Source: Verrucomicrobiota bacterium (lineage in GTDB: Bacteria; Verrucomicrobiota; Verrucomicrobiia; Opitutales; Opitutaceae). Taken from it: 64,000 nt of DNA. The stretch is taken from assembly GCA_016222805.1 (NCBI GenBank), contig JACRQG010000008.1, positions 310,001 through 374,000 on the forward strand. Direction: 5' to 3'. Each line of letters begins with the position of its first letter. Within the stretch, counting starts at the first letter, position 1. A program made the position numbers and the translations under genes. Shown here piece after piece: positions 1-8,559 of the stretch. The notes under the pieces were generated by a model. The model was not told the DNA's origin. It saw only the letters and a program-made list of their open reading frames with translations, and did not search any database.

Positions 1-1
1 C

Positions 2-499
2 CTATTTCGCACCGTCAACACCTTCCTTCGCGACCTGGGCGGTGAGTACCTGATCGTCTGCGGCACCCTCCTCGGCTGGCACCGCCACCGCGGCCTCCTG
101 CCGCACGACAAGGACGTGGATTTCGGCCTGCCCGAGGCCGCCTACCCGCTCGTGCGCGCGAGTGGTGACCGGCTGCCCGCCGGCTTCCTCCTGCACGACA
201 CCTCGCACCGGCATGGCGGACCCAAGCTCTACGTGGAGTACCGGGGCTGGGAGGCGGACCTCTACTTCTACGCCGAGAAGGACGACCGGCTCCTGCCGTA
301 CGTGGTGAGCGATGAACCCGGGGACGCGGTGCCCTTTCCCCGCGACTGGTTCTTTCCGCGGCAGCCGGCCACCTTCCTGGGAGAAGCCACCTTCGTGCCG
401 GCGCAGCCGGAGAAGTACCTGGAGCATCAATACGGCTACTTCGGAGCCGACGCGGAAAGGGATCCGGTCACCCGCTACTACCGGCGCCGTTCGCCTTGA
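2..499 (+). CDS. LicD/fukutin-family protein, 5' truncated
   Basis: The gene enters from the left edge; 165 residues and the stop are visible. It belongs to the LicD (fukutin-related) nucleotidyltransferase-fold family, whose members transfer phosphocholine or other phospho-groups onto surface glycans. The visible start holds the family motif GTLLG (visible residues 21-25) followed by the acidic metal-binding stretch HDKDVDFG (35-42). A Tyr/Trp-rich C-terminal half follows, with EADLYFY and the ending RYYRRR. The true start lies outside the window, so neither length nor operon partners upstream can be judged. The next gene converges on it 22 bases away. The family call is good; the transferred group is unknown. 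Confidence 0.8.
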   Translation, partial: LFRTVNTFLRDLGGEYLIVCGTLLGWHRHRGLLPHDKDVDFGLPEAAYPLVRASGDRLPAGFLLHDTSHRHGGPKLYVEYRGWEADLYFYAEKDDRLLPYVVSDEPGDAVPFPRDWFFPRQPATFLGEATFVPAQPEKYLEHQYGYFGADAERDPVTRYYRRRSP

Positions 500-521
500 A
501 ACCGGCCCGCCCGGGCCTTGC

Positions 522-1916
522 TCAGGACTTCTTCGCGGCCGCGGGGGTCGGTCGGGCCGGAGGTGGCATCGTCCGGTTCCAGGCCTGCCAGGCGTCCAGC
601 AACTCGCGGGTGAGCGCGGGCTCCTCGCCGGCGAGATCGCGGGCCTCCCCGATGTCCCGGCCGAGGTGAAATAACTGCGGCCGGAACTCCGGAGCGAGCA
701 GGAGCAGTTTCCAGTCCCCGCGGCGCAGGGCAGCGGCGGACTTGATCTTCCAGAACAAGTCCCCATGGGGCGCCTCCGCCCGATCGCCGCGGACGAAGGG
801 CACGAGGTCCACGCCGTCCACAATCGTCGTCGCCGGAGTCCTGACGCCGGCGGCCGCACACGCCGTCGGCAGCACATCCATCGCGGTAACGGGGTGTCGA
901 TAGTTCACCCCCGCCGGTACCCGACCCGGCCAGCGGACGATGAAGGGTTCGCGGATTCCTCCTTCGTACAGATCGGTTTTGGCTCCGCGCAACGGCCCGG
1001 CCGAACCGACCACCGTGATGCCGCGCGGCCACTCCGGCTTCCAGCCCTCGATGTGCGGGCCGCCCTTGGCCGGGCCGTTGTCCGCCAGGAAAAACACCAG
1101 GGTATTCTCCTCCAGGCGGCGGGAGCGGAGAGCGTCGAGGATGCGTCCCACGTTTTCATCCAGCGCCGCGACCATCGAGGCGTAAAGCCGGTGCACCTCC
1201 AGCGGCAGGTGGGCGAAGCGTTTTTCGTCGCTGCGCCGGCCCTGCCACGGGCTGTGGACCGCGTTGAAACCCACGTAGAGGAAGAACGGCCGGCCCGCGT
1301 GGCGATCGATGAACTCGACCGCGTGGCGACCGAGCTTGTCCGTGAGATACTCGTCCCCTTCCCGCTTCGGCCCCCAATACTGGGTCTTGCTCGAGGCGAA
1401 TCCCGGACTCTTGGTCGCCAGGCTGCCGACATAATGGCCGTCTTCCTGGGGAAAATAGTCCGACTCCCACTCGATGAAGTGATGCACCTCGTCGAAAACC
1501 TGTTCCGCCGGCCGCACGATGTTCCACTTGCCGACCAACCCGGTCACATATCCGGCGCCCCGGAGCAATTCCGGCAAGAGGCGCTGCGAGTCGGGCAAGC
1601 GATGGGCACCGCGATCGTCGTTCCACGTCATCCCGAAGCGTTGGGGATAGGCACCGGCCATCAGGCTGAGGCGACTCGGTGCGCAGGCCGGGCACGTCAC
1701 GTAGCCGTCGGTGAAGCGGACGCCCTGCCTCGCGAGCCCATCGATGCGCGGGGTCGGCACCACCGTGCCTCCATAGGAGGAGACATCGCCGTAACCCATG
1801 TCGTCCGCCAGGAGGATGACGATATTGGGGGCGCCGGCAGGAGCAGCCGCCCAGGTCGCGGCCACGAAGGTGCAGAGGAGAAGGCCGAGGCGGAGAAAGG
1901 GACGATGCCGGTTCAT
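522..1916 (-). CDS. Secreted type I sulfatase
   Basis: A 464-residue formylglycine-dependent sulfatase. A signal peptide of about 24 residues (LLLCTFVAATWAAA) is followed by the metal-binding start NIVILLADDMGYGD (31-44). The CxPSR activation motif is C78-A-P-S-R, so the nucleophile Cys would be converted to formylglycine by an FGE- or anSME-type enzyme; neither is encoded here. Later hallmarks include GKWN and DNGPAKGG. It is the last gene of the minus-strand carbohydrate operon, which suggests it removes sulfate esters from the glycan attacked by the upstream rhamnosidase and esterase. The substrate is not determinable. The gap upstream (1917-2169) holds a perfect palindrome. Confidence 0.93.
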   Translation of the reverse strand: MNRHRPFLRLGLLLCTFVAATWAAAPAGAPNIVILLADDMGYGDVSSYGGTVVPTPRIDGLARQGVRFTDGYVTCPACAPSRLSLMAGAYPQRFGMTWNDDRGAHRLPDSQRLLPELLRGAGYVTGLVGKWNIVRPAEQVFDEVHHFIEWESDYFPQEDGHYVGSLATKSPGFASSKTQYWGPKREGDEYLTDKLGRHAVEFIDRHAGRPFFLYVGFNAVHSPWQGRRSDEKRFAHLPLEVHRLYASMVAALDENVGRILDALRSRRLEENTLVFFLADNGPAKGGPHIEGWKPEWPRGITVVGSAGPLRGAKTDLYEGGIREPFIVRWPGRVPAGVNYRHPVTAMDVLPTACAAAGVRTPATTIVDGVDLVPFVRGDRAEAPHGDLFWKIKSAAALRRGDWKLLLLAPEFRPQLFHLGRDIGEARDLAGEEPALTRELLDAWQAWNRTMPPPARPTPAAAKKS

Positions 1917-2016
1917 GATTCCAGGATTGGTGTCCTTGGCGGAAACTCCCGCAGGCCGGACCTCCTGCAGGAACGACTCCTCCGTCCCGCAGGCCGGTGC
2001 GCTGGGCGTGACTCGT

Positions 2017-2038
2017 GGCGGGGTGAGGTCACCCCGCC
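2017..2038. repeat. Perfect GC-rich palindrome, operon repeat copy 1
   Basis: Two 10-base arms, GGCGGGGTGA and TCACCCCGCC, flank a 2-base centre; the match continues with CCAC to 2042. It is one of several copies of the same palindromic element found between the genes of this operon. This copy sits in the 253-base gap between hydrolase and sulfatase and would form a strong hairpin in the transcript. Nothing else recognisable was found in the gap. Confidence 0.85.
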
Positions 2039-2169
2039 CACAGGAGGAAGTAGGTCTCCGAACCCTCCCGATCCTATCCTACTCCGGGACGGTGCAAACC
2101 TCCCACCCAGATCCCGGGCAGTCGGCGGTTCCAGCCTCGGTCTCATCTTTGAAGCGCACCCCTTCCGGC

Positions 2170-3423
2170 CTACAAGTGCCGATCGAAGAACTCGAGGATG
2201 GCGGGGACCTCGAATTCATGTCCGCCAGCGTGCAGGTGGTAGACGAAGCGATCGCCGATGCCGAGCCGGCGATAGAACTCCGCGGCTCGGTCCGCCTCGA
2301 CCTGCGCCCCGTCGAGGGGGTTGATCGCCCCATCCTGCCGCCCGATCTGCATCAGGCAGGGGCGCGGGCAGATCAGGCCGATCGCCTGGAAGTGGCCCAA
2401 GCCGCCGACCGCCTCGCGATCGGTCACCTTGGAGTCATCCGCCGCCGCCCGGAGGTGCAGTTGCGCCAAATCCCTCAGGTATCCGGACGGAGCGGCCACC
2501 TTGATCCGGGGTTCCAATGCCGCCGCGTACATCGTGAAGAAGCCCCCCCAGGAGAGGCCGGTCATGCCGATGCGCTCGCCGTCGATCTCGGGTCGCTCGC
2601 GCACCAGCGTGCGCATGCTCTCGAGGATCTTGTGGAGTTCGAGCCCGATGATGCTCGTGCCGGCGAGGCGGAGTTTCTGATCGAGGAGCTCGCGCGCCGC
2701 CCCCGGGATGGCCGGATCGCCGCTGAAACTGCTGCGCATGGCCAGCGCCGGCGCCCAGACGGCATAACCCCGCCGCACCGCCTCCCGGCCAAAGGAGCGG
2801 TAGTTGATCCTCGTATCCAGATCGCAAATCGCCTCCGGGTTGCCGCCGCCCCCGTGCTGCGCGATCAGCAGCGGCACCCTTCCTTTGCGCCGCTGCGGCA
2901 GCAGGTAGAGGCCGTACGCCTCGACACCGTCGATGACCTCAATCCAGGCGCGATAGATCTCGCAGTCGGGATCGGTGGCCACGTGCACCCACCGGGTGAT
3001 GCGGCCGGTCCTGGCCCCGGGGGGAGGCGTCCCGTAGAAGGCTCCCACCTTGGCCCGATAGGGAGCGAGCGACTTTTCGTAGGCCGCCACGTTGCTGGTG
3101 TCGGGGGCGAACTGCCGGAGGGCGCGGTCGGCCTGCTCCGCCAGGAGCCGGTCGACATAGCCCGTGATCTGCAGGTGTTGTTCGCGGCGAATCGGAAACG
3201 AGTCGGCAAAGGGCTCCCGATAGGGGCCGGCACTGCCCGCGGCGGGCTCGGCGCCGAATACCACGTGCGCCAGCGTGGCAACGACAAGCCCCACCACGCT
3301 CCCGGACCACCGCCACCGCGACTCTTGTACGCGCGGCGCCCTCGCCCCGCACCCGGCCGGATTCGCAGGCACTAGGCTGCGGGGCCAGGTCGCCCCGCCC
3401 ACAGGGGTGGAGATGGCGTTCAT
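2170..3423 (-). CDS. Secreted alpha/beta-hydrolase, acetyl-xylan-esterase type
   Basis: A 417-residue hydrolase with the nucleophile elbow GLSWGG, an Asp in GRQDGAINPLDG and a C-terminal His in HAGGHEFEVP, so a complete Ser-Asp-His triad. It resembles large carbohydrate esterases and dienelactone hydrolase-like proteins that deacylate plant or algal glycans. The chosen ATG overlaps the stop of the rhamnosidase gene (ATGA), favouring translational coupling. From this start, the first ~30 residues are encoded by a palindromic repeat and come before a hydrophobic export segment (SVVGLVVATLAHVVFGAE). A GTG start just before that segment is possible and would remove the repeat-encoded peptide. Function class is firm; substrate and exact start are not. 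Confidence 0.82.
   Translation of the reverse strand: MNAISTPVGGATWPRSLVPANPAGCGARAPRVQESRWRWSGSVVGLVVATLAHVVFGAEPAAGSAGPYREPFADSFPIRREQHLQITGYVDRLLAEQADRALRQFAPDTSNVAAYEKSLAPYRAKVGAFYGTPPPGARTGRITRWVHVATDPDCEIYRAWIEVIDGVEAYGLYLLPQRRKGRVPLLIAQHGGGGNPEAICDLDTRINYRSFGREAVRRGYAVWAPALAMRSSFSGDPAIPGAARELLDQKLRLAGTSIIGLELHKILESMRTLVRERPEIDGERIGMTGLSWGGFFTMYAAALEPRIKVAAPSGYLRDLAQLHLRAAADDSKVTDREAVGGLGHFQAIGLICPRPCLMQIGRQDGAINPLDGAQVEADRAAEFYRRLGIGDRFVYHLHAGGHEFEVPAILEFFDRHL
3379..3402. repeat. Operon palindromic repeat copy 2, in coding sequence
   Basis: An imperfect copy of the element (GCGGGGCCAGGTCGCCCCGC plus CCAC). It lies inside the annotated start of the hydrolase gene, where it is read on the minus strand as the peptide PVGGATWPR. 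Confidence 0.75.
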
Positions 3424-6400
3424 TCGATCGGGTGGACGGCGATGGGAATCAGACGCACCGGACCGAACAGGCCCGACTCGATGGGATCGAGCTTCGCCCA
3501 CGGGCCGGATTGCATCTCCCGTCCCAAGCCGCGCTGCGAAACGGTGACGTGCGTCTTCGTCCACTTGGGCACGGCCCCGCGCGCCTCGCCGACCAGGCGG
3601 TTGTGCCAGGTGTTCACGACGTCGACCGTGATCTCGTTGGCGCCATCGCGCAGCGCCGCCGTGCAGTCGACGCGGAAGGGCGGAGTCCATACCACGCCCA
3701 GCGGCCGGCCGTTGACCGCCACCTCACCAATCGCCCAGAGCCGGCCGAGGTCGAGTTCCACACGTTTCGCGTGCGCCCGCCAACCCTCGGGCAGGGCGAA
3801 GGTGCGCCGGTAACGGGCCGTTCCCGTGAAGTACTTGAGCTCTGGCGCCGCCGACTGGGTCCATGGACCCACCCGCTGCAACAGGACGCGCCCTGGCGCC
3901 CCGGCAGGTGAACTGAAGTCGACGGTCCAGTCGGAATCGAGCATCAGCAGGCCCGGCAGCGGCGGCACCGCCACCTCACCGCGCAGGCCGGAGCCGAAGG
4001 TGACGGTGTAGGTGCCGCCTCGCTCGGTCACGAGGTGCGGGTGCCCATCCCGGATTTCGACTCCCGCGTGGGGAGCCACCTGCGCCACTGCCGTGGGCGG
4101 GATGCGGCCACGGAAGACCACAAAGATCGAACCGAGCGGGGCCAGCTGGAGCGACACCTCGATGCCACCTTCGACGCGACGGAACATTCCGGCCGGAGCC
4201 ATCACCCCGGTCCGCGGATCCCACAACTCCGGGGCCTTCAGCCCGGCGCGGAAGGTGGCCGTGCCGGTGAAGGCGGTCGTCTCCCGGTTGCGCACGAAGT
4301 AGATTTCGGCGTCGCCGTCACGCCGGTGGATGAAGTCGAGCGCGGCCGGAGCCGTGAAGTCCGGCGGAACGCCCAACTCGGTGAGGACCTCGCGCTCGGT
4401 GCGACCCTGCACGACCCGGCCCGCGCCGTGGCGGCGGCTGGTGCGTTCCTTCCCATCGAGGTCGGCCCAGAGTTTCGTCGCGAGTTCCTTCACGGTCGCG
4501 TCGCTGCGGGCGAAGCCCTCCAGGCCCGAGGCGCGCCGGGGCCGCGGCCCGAGGACTGTCGCGCCGGCCTGCACCAGGGCGTCGATCTTCGCCAGCACGG
4601 CCGGGTGGATGTCCTCCCGCGCCGGCAGCACGAGCACGCCGTAATGAGTGCCGTCGGGCAGGGTCAGGCGCCCATCGCGCACGGAGAGCCGGGTGAGAAT
4701 GACCTCGGCGTTGACGACATCGTAATCGTAACCGGGGCCGAGGGTCGGCGGGTTGCGGCGGGGACCGACGAAGTTGGCCCCGCCGTCGCCGTAGTAATAG
4801 AGAACGTCGGCGACGAAGTTCCCCCGCTGCAAGAGATACGAGCCGCGCGCCAGGTAGCTCAGGAAGGCGGGTGCCTGCGGCCACCAGGTCACGTTGCGGT
4901 TGAGGTGCGTGCCGGCCCCGTAGACCCAGCCGGGCACGCCGGCCGCCGGACTGTTGTGCGTCCACGTGTGCCAGACGAAGTGGTTGCCGCCCTCACAGAA
5001 CACGCGGTCGGCGCTCTCCTTCAGATCCTGCGGCCCCTCGGCCCAGTGCCGCGATGAAGTGAACGACTCCAGGTGGATGCGGCGTACGCCGTAGATGTGC
5101 CCGGCCGACGCCGGTTCCTTGATCACGTTGATCGCGTCGCTGGTCGGTCGGAACGGCCAGAACTCCCCCTGCACGCTGTCGATCGCGCCAAAGGCCTGCA
5201 GCGCCTCGATCGGCGGCGTGTGGATCGGCGGGCCGGGCCCGCCGGCCTCGGACTTGATCTTCAAACCCGCCGCGCGGGCCACCTCCGCGGCGGTGCGGTA
5301 ATAGGCGTCGACCACGACCTCGCCCATCGTCTTTTCGTAGTCGAAGAGGAAGCGCTCCGTCGTCTCGGAGTTGCCGATCTGCGCCCCGAAGAGGGCCGGC
5401 AGATAGCGCGTGAGCTCGTAGCCGCGGCGGCGCTTGAACTCCGCCGCAAACACCGGCGACCAGACCTTGCCCACGACCTCGTAGCTGGCGAGGTACAGAT
5501 TGGTCAGCCCCGCCTTCGGCAGATCGTCGCCCAGCCCTTTCTTCAGTTGCGCGATCACGTGGTTCATGTGCACGCGGGTCGCCTCGGGGTTGAGATGATC
5601 GCTCGCCAGCCCGTCGGACGCGGGGCTCGGCACCTTGAGTTTCTCTCCCGTCACCATGCACACGTAGCGGAGGATCGTCCACGTCCCCGGCGGTGCCTCC
5701 CACCGCAGGCGTCCCTCGCGATCCACCTGGGCGGTCACGTCGACCAGGTCGCGCGGATCGGTGATGTCGAACGGCGGCCGGCCAAACGTGCAGAACACGC
5801 CCCCGGGTCCGTCGACGGACCCGTTGTTGAGGTTGGCGGCCTTCCAATTGTAGTAGGTGAGCGGCATCGGGGCGCGCACAGTGAGCGCACCGTCGTAGAG
5901 TCGGTTCACCGCGTGGTTGCCGGCCAGGTTGCGCCCGGTGGCATCGAGAACCTCAAACTCGCCGAGGGTCCACCGCGGGCGGGCCGCCTCGTGGCCGCTG
6001 AGCAGGCGCAACTGCACGTAGCGACCCTTGGTGCCCTCCGGCAGCTTGAAGCGCTGCGGTCCCGGCGTCGGCGCGAGCGTTCCCCGCAGCACCTCCGTGA
6101 AATCCCGGGCGCTCGCGCCGGTGCTGGACACGGCCACGGCAAACTCCTTCACCGGCGTCATCGTGGCGGCCAGTTCCGCGCCGGCGTTGGGCCGTCCCTG
6201 ATCCAGGACCACTTCGGCCAATCCGTGCTCCGCCGGAGGATCGAGCCGGAGGACGAATTCGTGCGCCGGCAGCCGTTTCGGAGCGCGCAGGGCCAGGACC
6301 GTCACATCGGTCCAGAAGGCGGGGCGGCCGTCGGGCCCGAGCGGCGCGGTCCGCTCCGGAGTGGGGAAGGGCAAGGCGACCTCGACCCGCTGGCCGCCGG

Positions 6401-6947
6401 TCACCTCGGCCTCCGTCGCATAGAGCGCCATGACCGCATGCTTCGGCTCAATCCAGGGACCGCCCATGTCCCAACTGCTGATCACCGACATATCGACCTG
6501 GAGTCCAAGGGCGCGCGCTTCGTCCAGCGCGGTCTTGAGCTGGGCGAGCCACCCGTCGCTGAGGAAGGCCGGCCCGGGCGGCGGGAAGGCCGCCTTGTCG
6601 CCGCGCGCGCCCATCTCGAACAACAACACGCCGCTCAGCCCAGCCTGCTTCATCGCGCGCAGTTCCTCGATGGCCGACGGGGCGTGCAGGTGCCCGTTCA
6701 TCCACAGCCAGTAGGTGTGCGGCCGCGCCTCCATCGGTGGCTCGCGGAAGCCGGCCGCCAGTTCGTCGACGACCGCGGCGGAGGCGGCGCTGAACAACGA
6801 TGCCGACACGGCCAGCGCCGTCCCATGAAACACCTTCCGCCAAGATAGGCGGGGCGACCTCGCCTCGCGAAGGGCCGCTAATTGAGTCTCCCCGGCGCGG
6901 GGCGAGGTCGCCCCGCCCACATCTCGGTCCAATCGGGTCGGCTGCAT
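3420..6947 (-). CDS. GH106-type alpha-L-rhamnosidase
   Basis: A 1,175-residue exported glycoside hydrolase. After the export segment (about residues 40-58, ALAVSASLFSAASAA) comes PHTYWLWMNG, a GH106 N-terminal signature, then the catalytic barrel region and C-terminal beta-sandwich domains (TGTARYRRTF, DLGRLWAIGEVAVNGRPLG) like the GH2-type sugar-binding fold seen in this family. The length fits GH106. The ATG at 6947 has a clear AGGAG Shine-Dalgarno sequence 8 bases upstream, inside the end of the isomerase gene and 2 bases after its stop. From it, 38 residues encoded by two inverted palindromic repeats precede a possible GTG start at 6833. It likely frees L-rhamnose from a sulfated, acylated polysaccharide. 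Confidence 0.85.
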   Translation of the reverse strand: MQPTRLDRDVGGATSPRAGETQLAALREARSPRLSWRKVFHGTALAVSASLFSAASAAVVDELAAGFREPPMEARPHTYWLWMNGHLHAPSAIEELRAMKQAGLSGVLLFEMGARGDKAAFPPPGPAFLSDGWLAQLKTALDEARALGLQVDMSVISSWDMGGPWIEPKHAVMALYATEAEVTGGQRVEVALPFPTPERTAPLGPDGRPAFWTDVTVLALRAPKRLPAHEFVLRLDPPAEHGLAEVVLDQGRPNAGAELAATMTPVKEFAVAVSSTGASARDFTEVLRGTLAPTPGPQRFKLPEGTKGRYVQLRLLSGHEAARPRWTLGEFEVLDATGRNLAGNHAVNRLYDGALTVRAPMPLTYYNWKAANLNNGSVDGPGGVFCTFGRPPFDITDPRDLVDVTAQVDREGRLRWEAPPGTWTILRYVCMVTGEKLKVPSPASDGLASDHLNPEATRVHMNHVIAQLKKGLGDDLPKAGLTNLYLASYEVVGKVWSPVFAAEFKRRRGYELTRYLPALFGAQIGNSETTERFLFDYEKTMGEVVVDAYYRTAAEVARAAGLKIKSEAGGPGPPIHTPPIEALQAFGAIDSVQGEFWPFRPTSDAINVIKEPASAGHIYGVRRIHLESFTSSRHWAEGPQDLKESADRVFCEGGNHFVWHTWTHNSPAAGVPGWVYGAGTHLNRNVTWWPQAPAFLSYLARGSYLLQRGNFVADVLYYYGDGGANFVGPRRNPPTLGPGYDYDVVNAEVILTRLSVRDGRLTLPDGTHYGVLVLPAREDIHPAVLAKIDALVQAGATVLGPRPRRASGLEGFARSDATVKELATKLWADLDGKERTSRRHGAGRVVQGRTEREVLTELGVPPDFTAPAALDFIHRRDGDAEIYFVRNRETTAFTGTATFRAGLKAPELWDPRTGVMAPAGMFRRVEGGIEVSLQLAPLGSIFVVFRGRIPPTAVAQVAPHAGVEIRDGHPHLVTERGGTYTVTFGSGLRGEVAVPPLPGLLMLDSDWTVDFSSPAGAPGRVLLQRVGPWTQSAAPELKYFTGTARYRRTFALPEGWRAHAKRVELDLGRLWAIGEVAVNGRPLGVVWTPPFRVDCTAALRDGANEITVDVVNTWHNRLVGEARGAVPKWTKTHVTVSQRGLGREMQSGPWAKLDPIESGLFGPVRLIPIAVHPIE
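6848..6917. repeat. Inverted pair of operon palindromic repeats
   Basis: One copy (GGCGGGGCGACCTCGCC, 6848-6864) and its exact reverse complement (6901-6917) face each other across 36 bases. Each half is itself near-palindromic. The pair lies wholly inside the translated 5' end of the rhamnosidase gene, downstream of its strong ribosome binding site, and encodes VGGATSPR and EARSPRL. The layout resembles a paired REP/BIME unit. Confidence 0.85.
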
Positions 6948-6949
6948 GC

Positions 6950-8437
6950 TTATTTCTCCTGGTTCACGATCACGGTTTCAATCCCGAGCGCCTCGCCGAC
7001 GCGACGGATGGCCTGGGCCCGATGGCCGATGCCCAGGGCGAAATGATGCGTCGGGCCCTCCGCCACCCACCGCTTGAGGAAGGTCCGCACGTCGGGCCGG
7101 AAGAAGCCGCGGGTGTTGGTGTTGCCGGTGGCCGGGATCGGGCCGTGCACACTCTCGCCCTCGGCGAGGATGAACTTGAAGCGCCCCTGCGCGGTCACGC
7201 CGATGCTCAGCATGGTGATGGGACCTTCCTTGATCTTGAACTCGACGCTCGCCCCCTTGCCCGGCTTGCCGTGGTACTTGATCAGGCTACGCAGCACCGG
7301 CTTGCCGTCGGCGATGTTGAGATGGTGCGGACCGTCGTGACCGACCAAGACGAACCCCTCCTTGAAGTCCACCGGGTGAAACTCCGCGAAGCTGCCGCCA
7401 ATCCCGAGACGATCCATGATCAGCATCGCCACGCAGGTCTTGAGATCCGATTCCCCGCACATCGGGAAACCCGCGGCCGTCAGGAGCGAGTTGCCGACGA
7501 TGAGGTTGGTGACGATCGTGCGCAGCGCCGACTCCGGCTCGCCTTCGTAGTAATAGGCGAGGCCGTCGATCTCGTGCAGCGCGATGAACTTGTCCAGGGC
7601 CACGGCCACGCGGGCCGCGGTCTGGAGATCTTCGTCGGTGAGCTTGCGCGTGAGCGGGTCGGCTTTCGGGTCGGGTGTGTCGAAGAGGGTGAGGATCTCG
7701 TCGCACTTGGCCCGGATCTCCGCGGCGGTGACCGTGCGCTCGAGGCGCAGGAGATCGTCGGCCTCGGTCTGCACGACATGGCACCCGAAGGCGGAGGTCA
7801 GCGCGGTCTGATCGGTCTGCATGTCGAGCATGTGCTCGATCGGATGCCCGAAGTGCCCGAGGCGGGCGCGTTTCACGTCGTGCAGTGCCATCGCAATCTC
7901 GCACCACTCGACAATTTCCGCCTCGGCCGCCGCGTCGCCCTCGAGCGTGCCGAGGATCACCTCCGGCGGACGCTTGCCCATCCGGATGGCCACGCCGGTG
8001 AACTCCGGCACGGAGCAGAAGTCGTCATTGGCGAGCTGCATCCGGGTCGTGGCCCGGGCATAGTCCATCGCCGCCATCGGCTGCAGGGCCACGAGCACGA
8101 TTGGGACGTCGAGCGAACGGATGATCACCCCGAAGGTCGCCGAGGTGGCGTAGGTGACCATGTCGCAGAAGATCAGGTCGAGGTCGGCCGCCTTGAGCCG
8201 CGGGACCAGGGCGTAGGCCGCCTGCGCGGTGTCCACCAGGCCGAAGTCGGTCACCGTCACGCCGGTGGCGCTGACCTTGGCCTGCAGCCGCTCCATCTTG
8301 GCAAGCATCTCGTCGCGCAGCCCAGGGAACTGTCCCCAGTAGGTGTGATGGCCGACGCCGAAGAGGCCGACACGGGCCGTGCGCGGCTTGCGGCGCGGAA
8401 TGCGCGGAACGGGAGAAGAGGAGGACGAAGCGGTCAT
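6950..8437 (-). CDS. L-fucose/L-arabinose isomerase family protein
   Basis: A 495-residue cytoplasmic protein of the fucose/arabinose isomerase fold, which interconverts aldoses and ketoses using Mn2+. Visible family features are the N-terminal VGLFGVGHHTYWGQFPG, the metal-ligand region around FPMCGESDLKT, the segment GHDGPHHL, and the C-terminal THHFALGIGH close to the end, where arabinose isomerase has its last His ligand. The length matches AraA (about 500). Placed between a GH106 gene and an MFS transporter, it probably isomerises the liberated sugar, but whether that is arabinose, fucose, rhamnose or another deoxy-sugar cannot be told. A Ser-rich N-terminus (TASSSSSPVPRIPRRKPR) is an unexplained tail. 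Confidence 0.8.
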   Translation of the reverse strand: MTASSSSSPVPRIPRRKPRTARVGLFGVGHHTYWGQFPGLRDEMLAKMERLQAKVSATGVTVTDFGLVDTAQAAYALVPRLKAADLDLIFCDMVTYATSATFGVIIRSLDVPIVLVALQPMAAMDYARATTRMQLANDDFCSVPEFTGVAIRMGKRPPEVILGTLEGDAAAEAEIVEWCEIAMALHDVKRARLGHFGHPIEHMLDMQTDQTALTSAFGCHVVQTEADDLLRLERTVTAAEIRAKCDEILTLFDTPDPKADPLTRKLTDEDLQTAARVAVALDKFIALHEIDGLAYYYEGEPESALRTIVTNLIVGNSLLTAAGFPMCGESDLKTCVAMLIMDRLGIGGSFAEFHPVDFKEGFVLVGHDGPHHLNIADGKPVLRSLIKYHGKPGKGASVEFKIKEGPITMLSIGVTAQGRFKFILAEGESVHGPIPATGNTNTRGFFRPDVRTFLKRWVAEGPTHHFALGIGHRAQAIRRVGEALGIETVIVNQEK

Positions 8438-8469
8438 GGAAAAACGTTCCGAATCATCGGGTCGGGGTT

Positions 8470-8559
8470 ACCACGAATGAACACGAATCAACACGAACCC
8501 TGCGGGCAGGAAGGCAGCGAGCGGGCTTCATTGGTGTGTCTTGGTGTTTATTCGTGGTT
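8470..8559. repeat. ACCACGAAT inverted repeat
   Basis: The left arm at 8470-8497 reads ACCACGAATGAACAC followed by further GAATCAACACGAA units. The right arm at 8528-8559 ends GTGTTTATTCGTGGT, the inverse with one mismatch over 15 bases. The right arm runs into the 3' end of the MFS gene and supplies its last codons (Asn-His-Glu) and stop. This sequence differs from the GC-rich operon repeat but occupies the one junction that lacks it. Confidence 0.8.
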
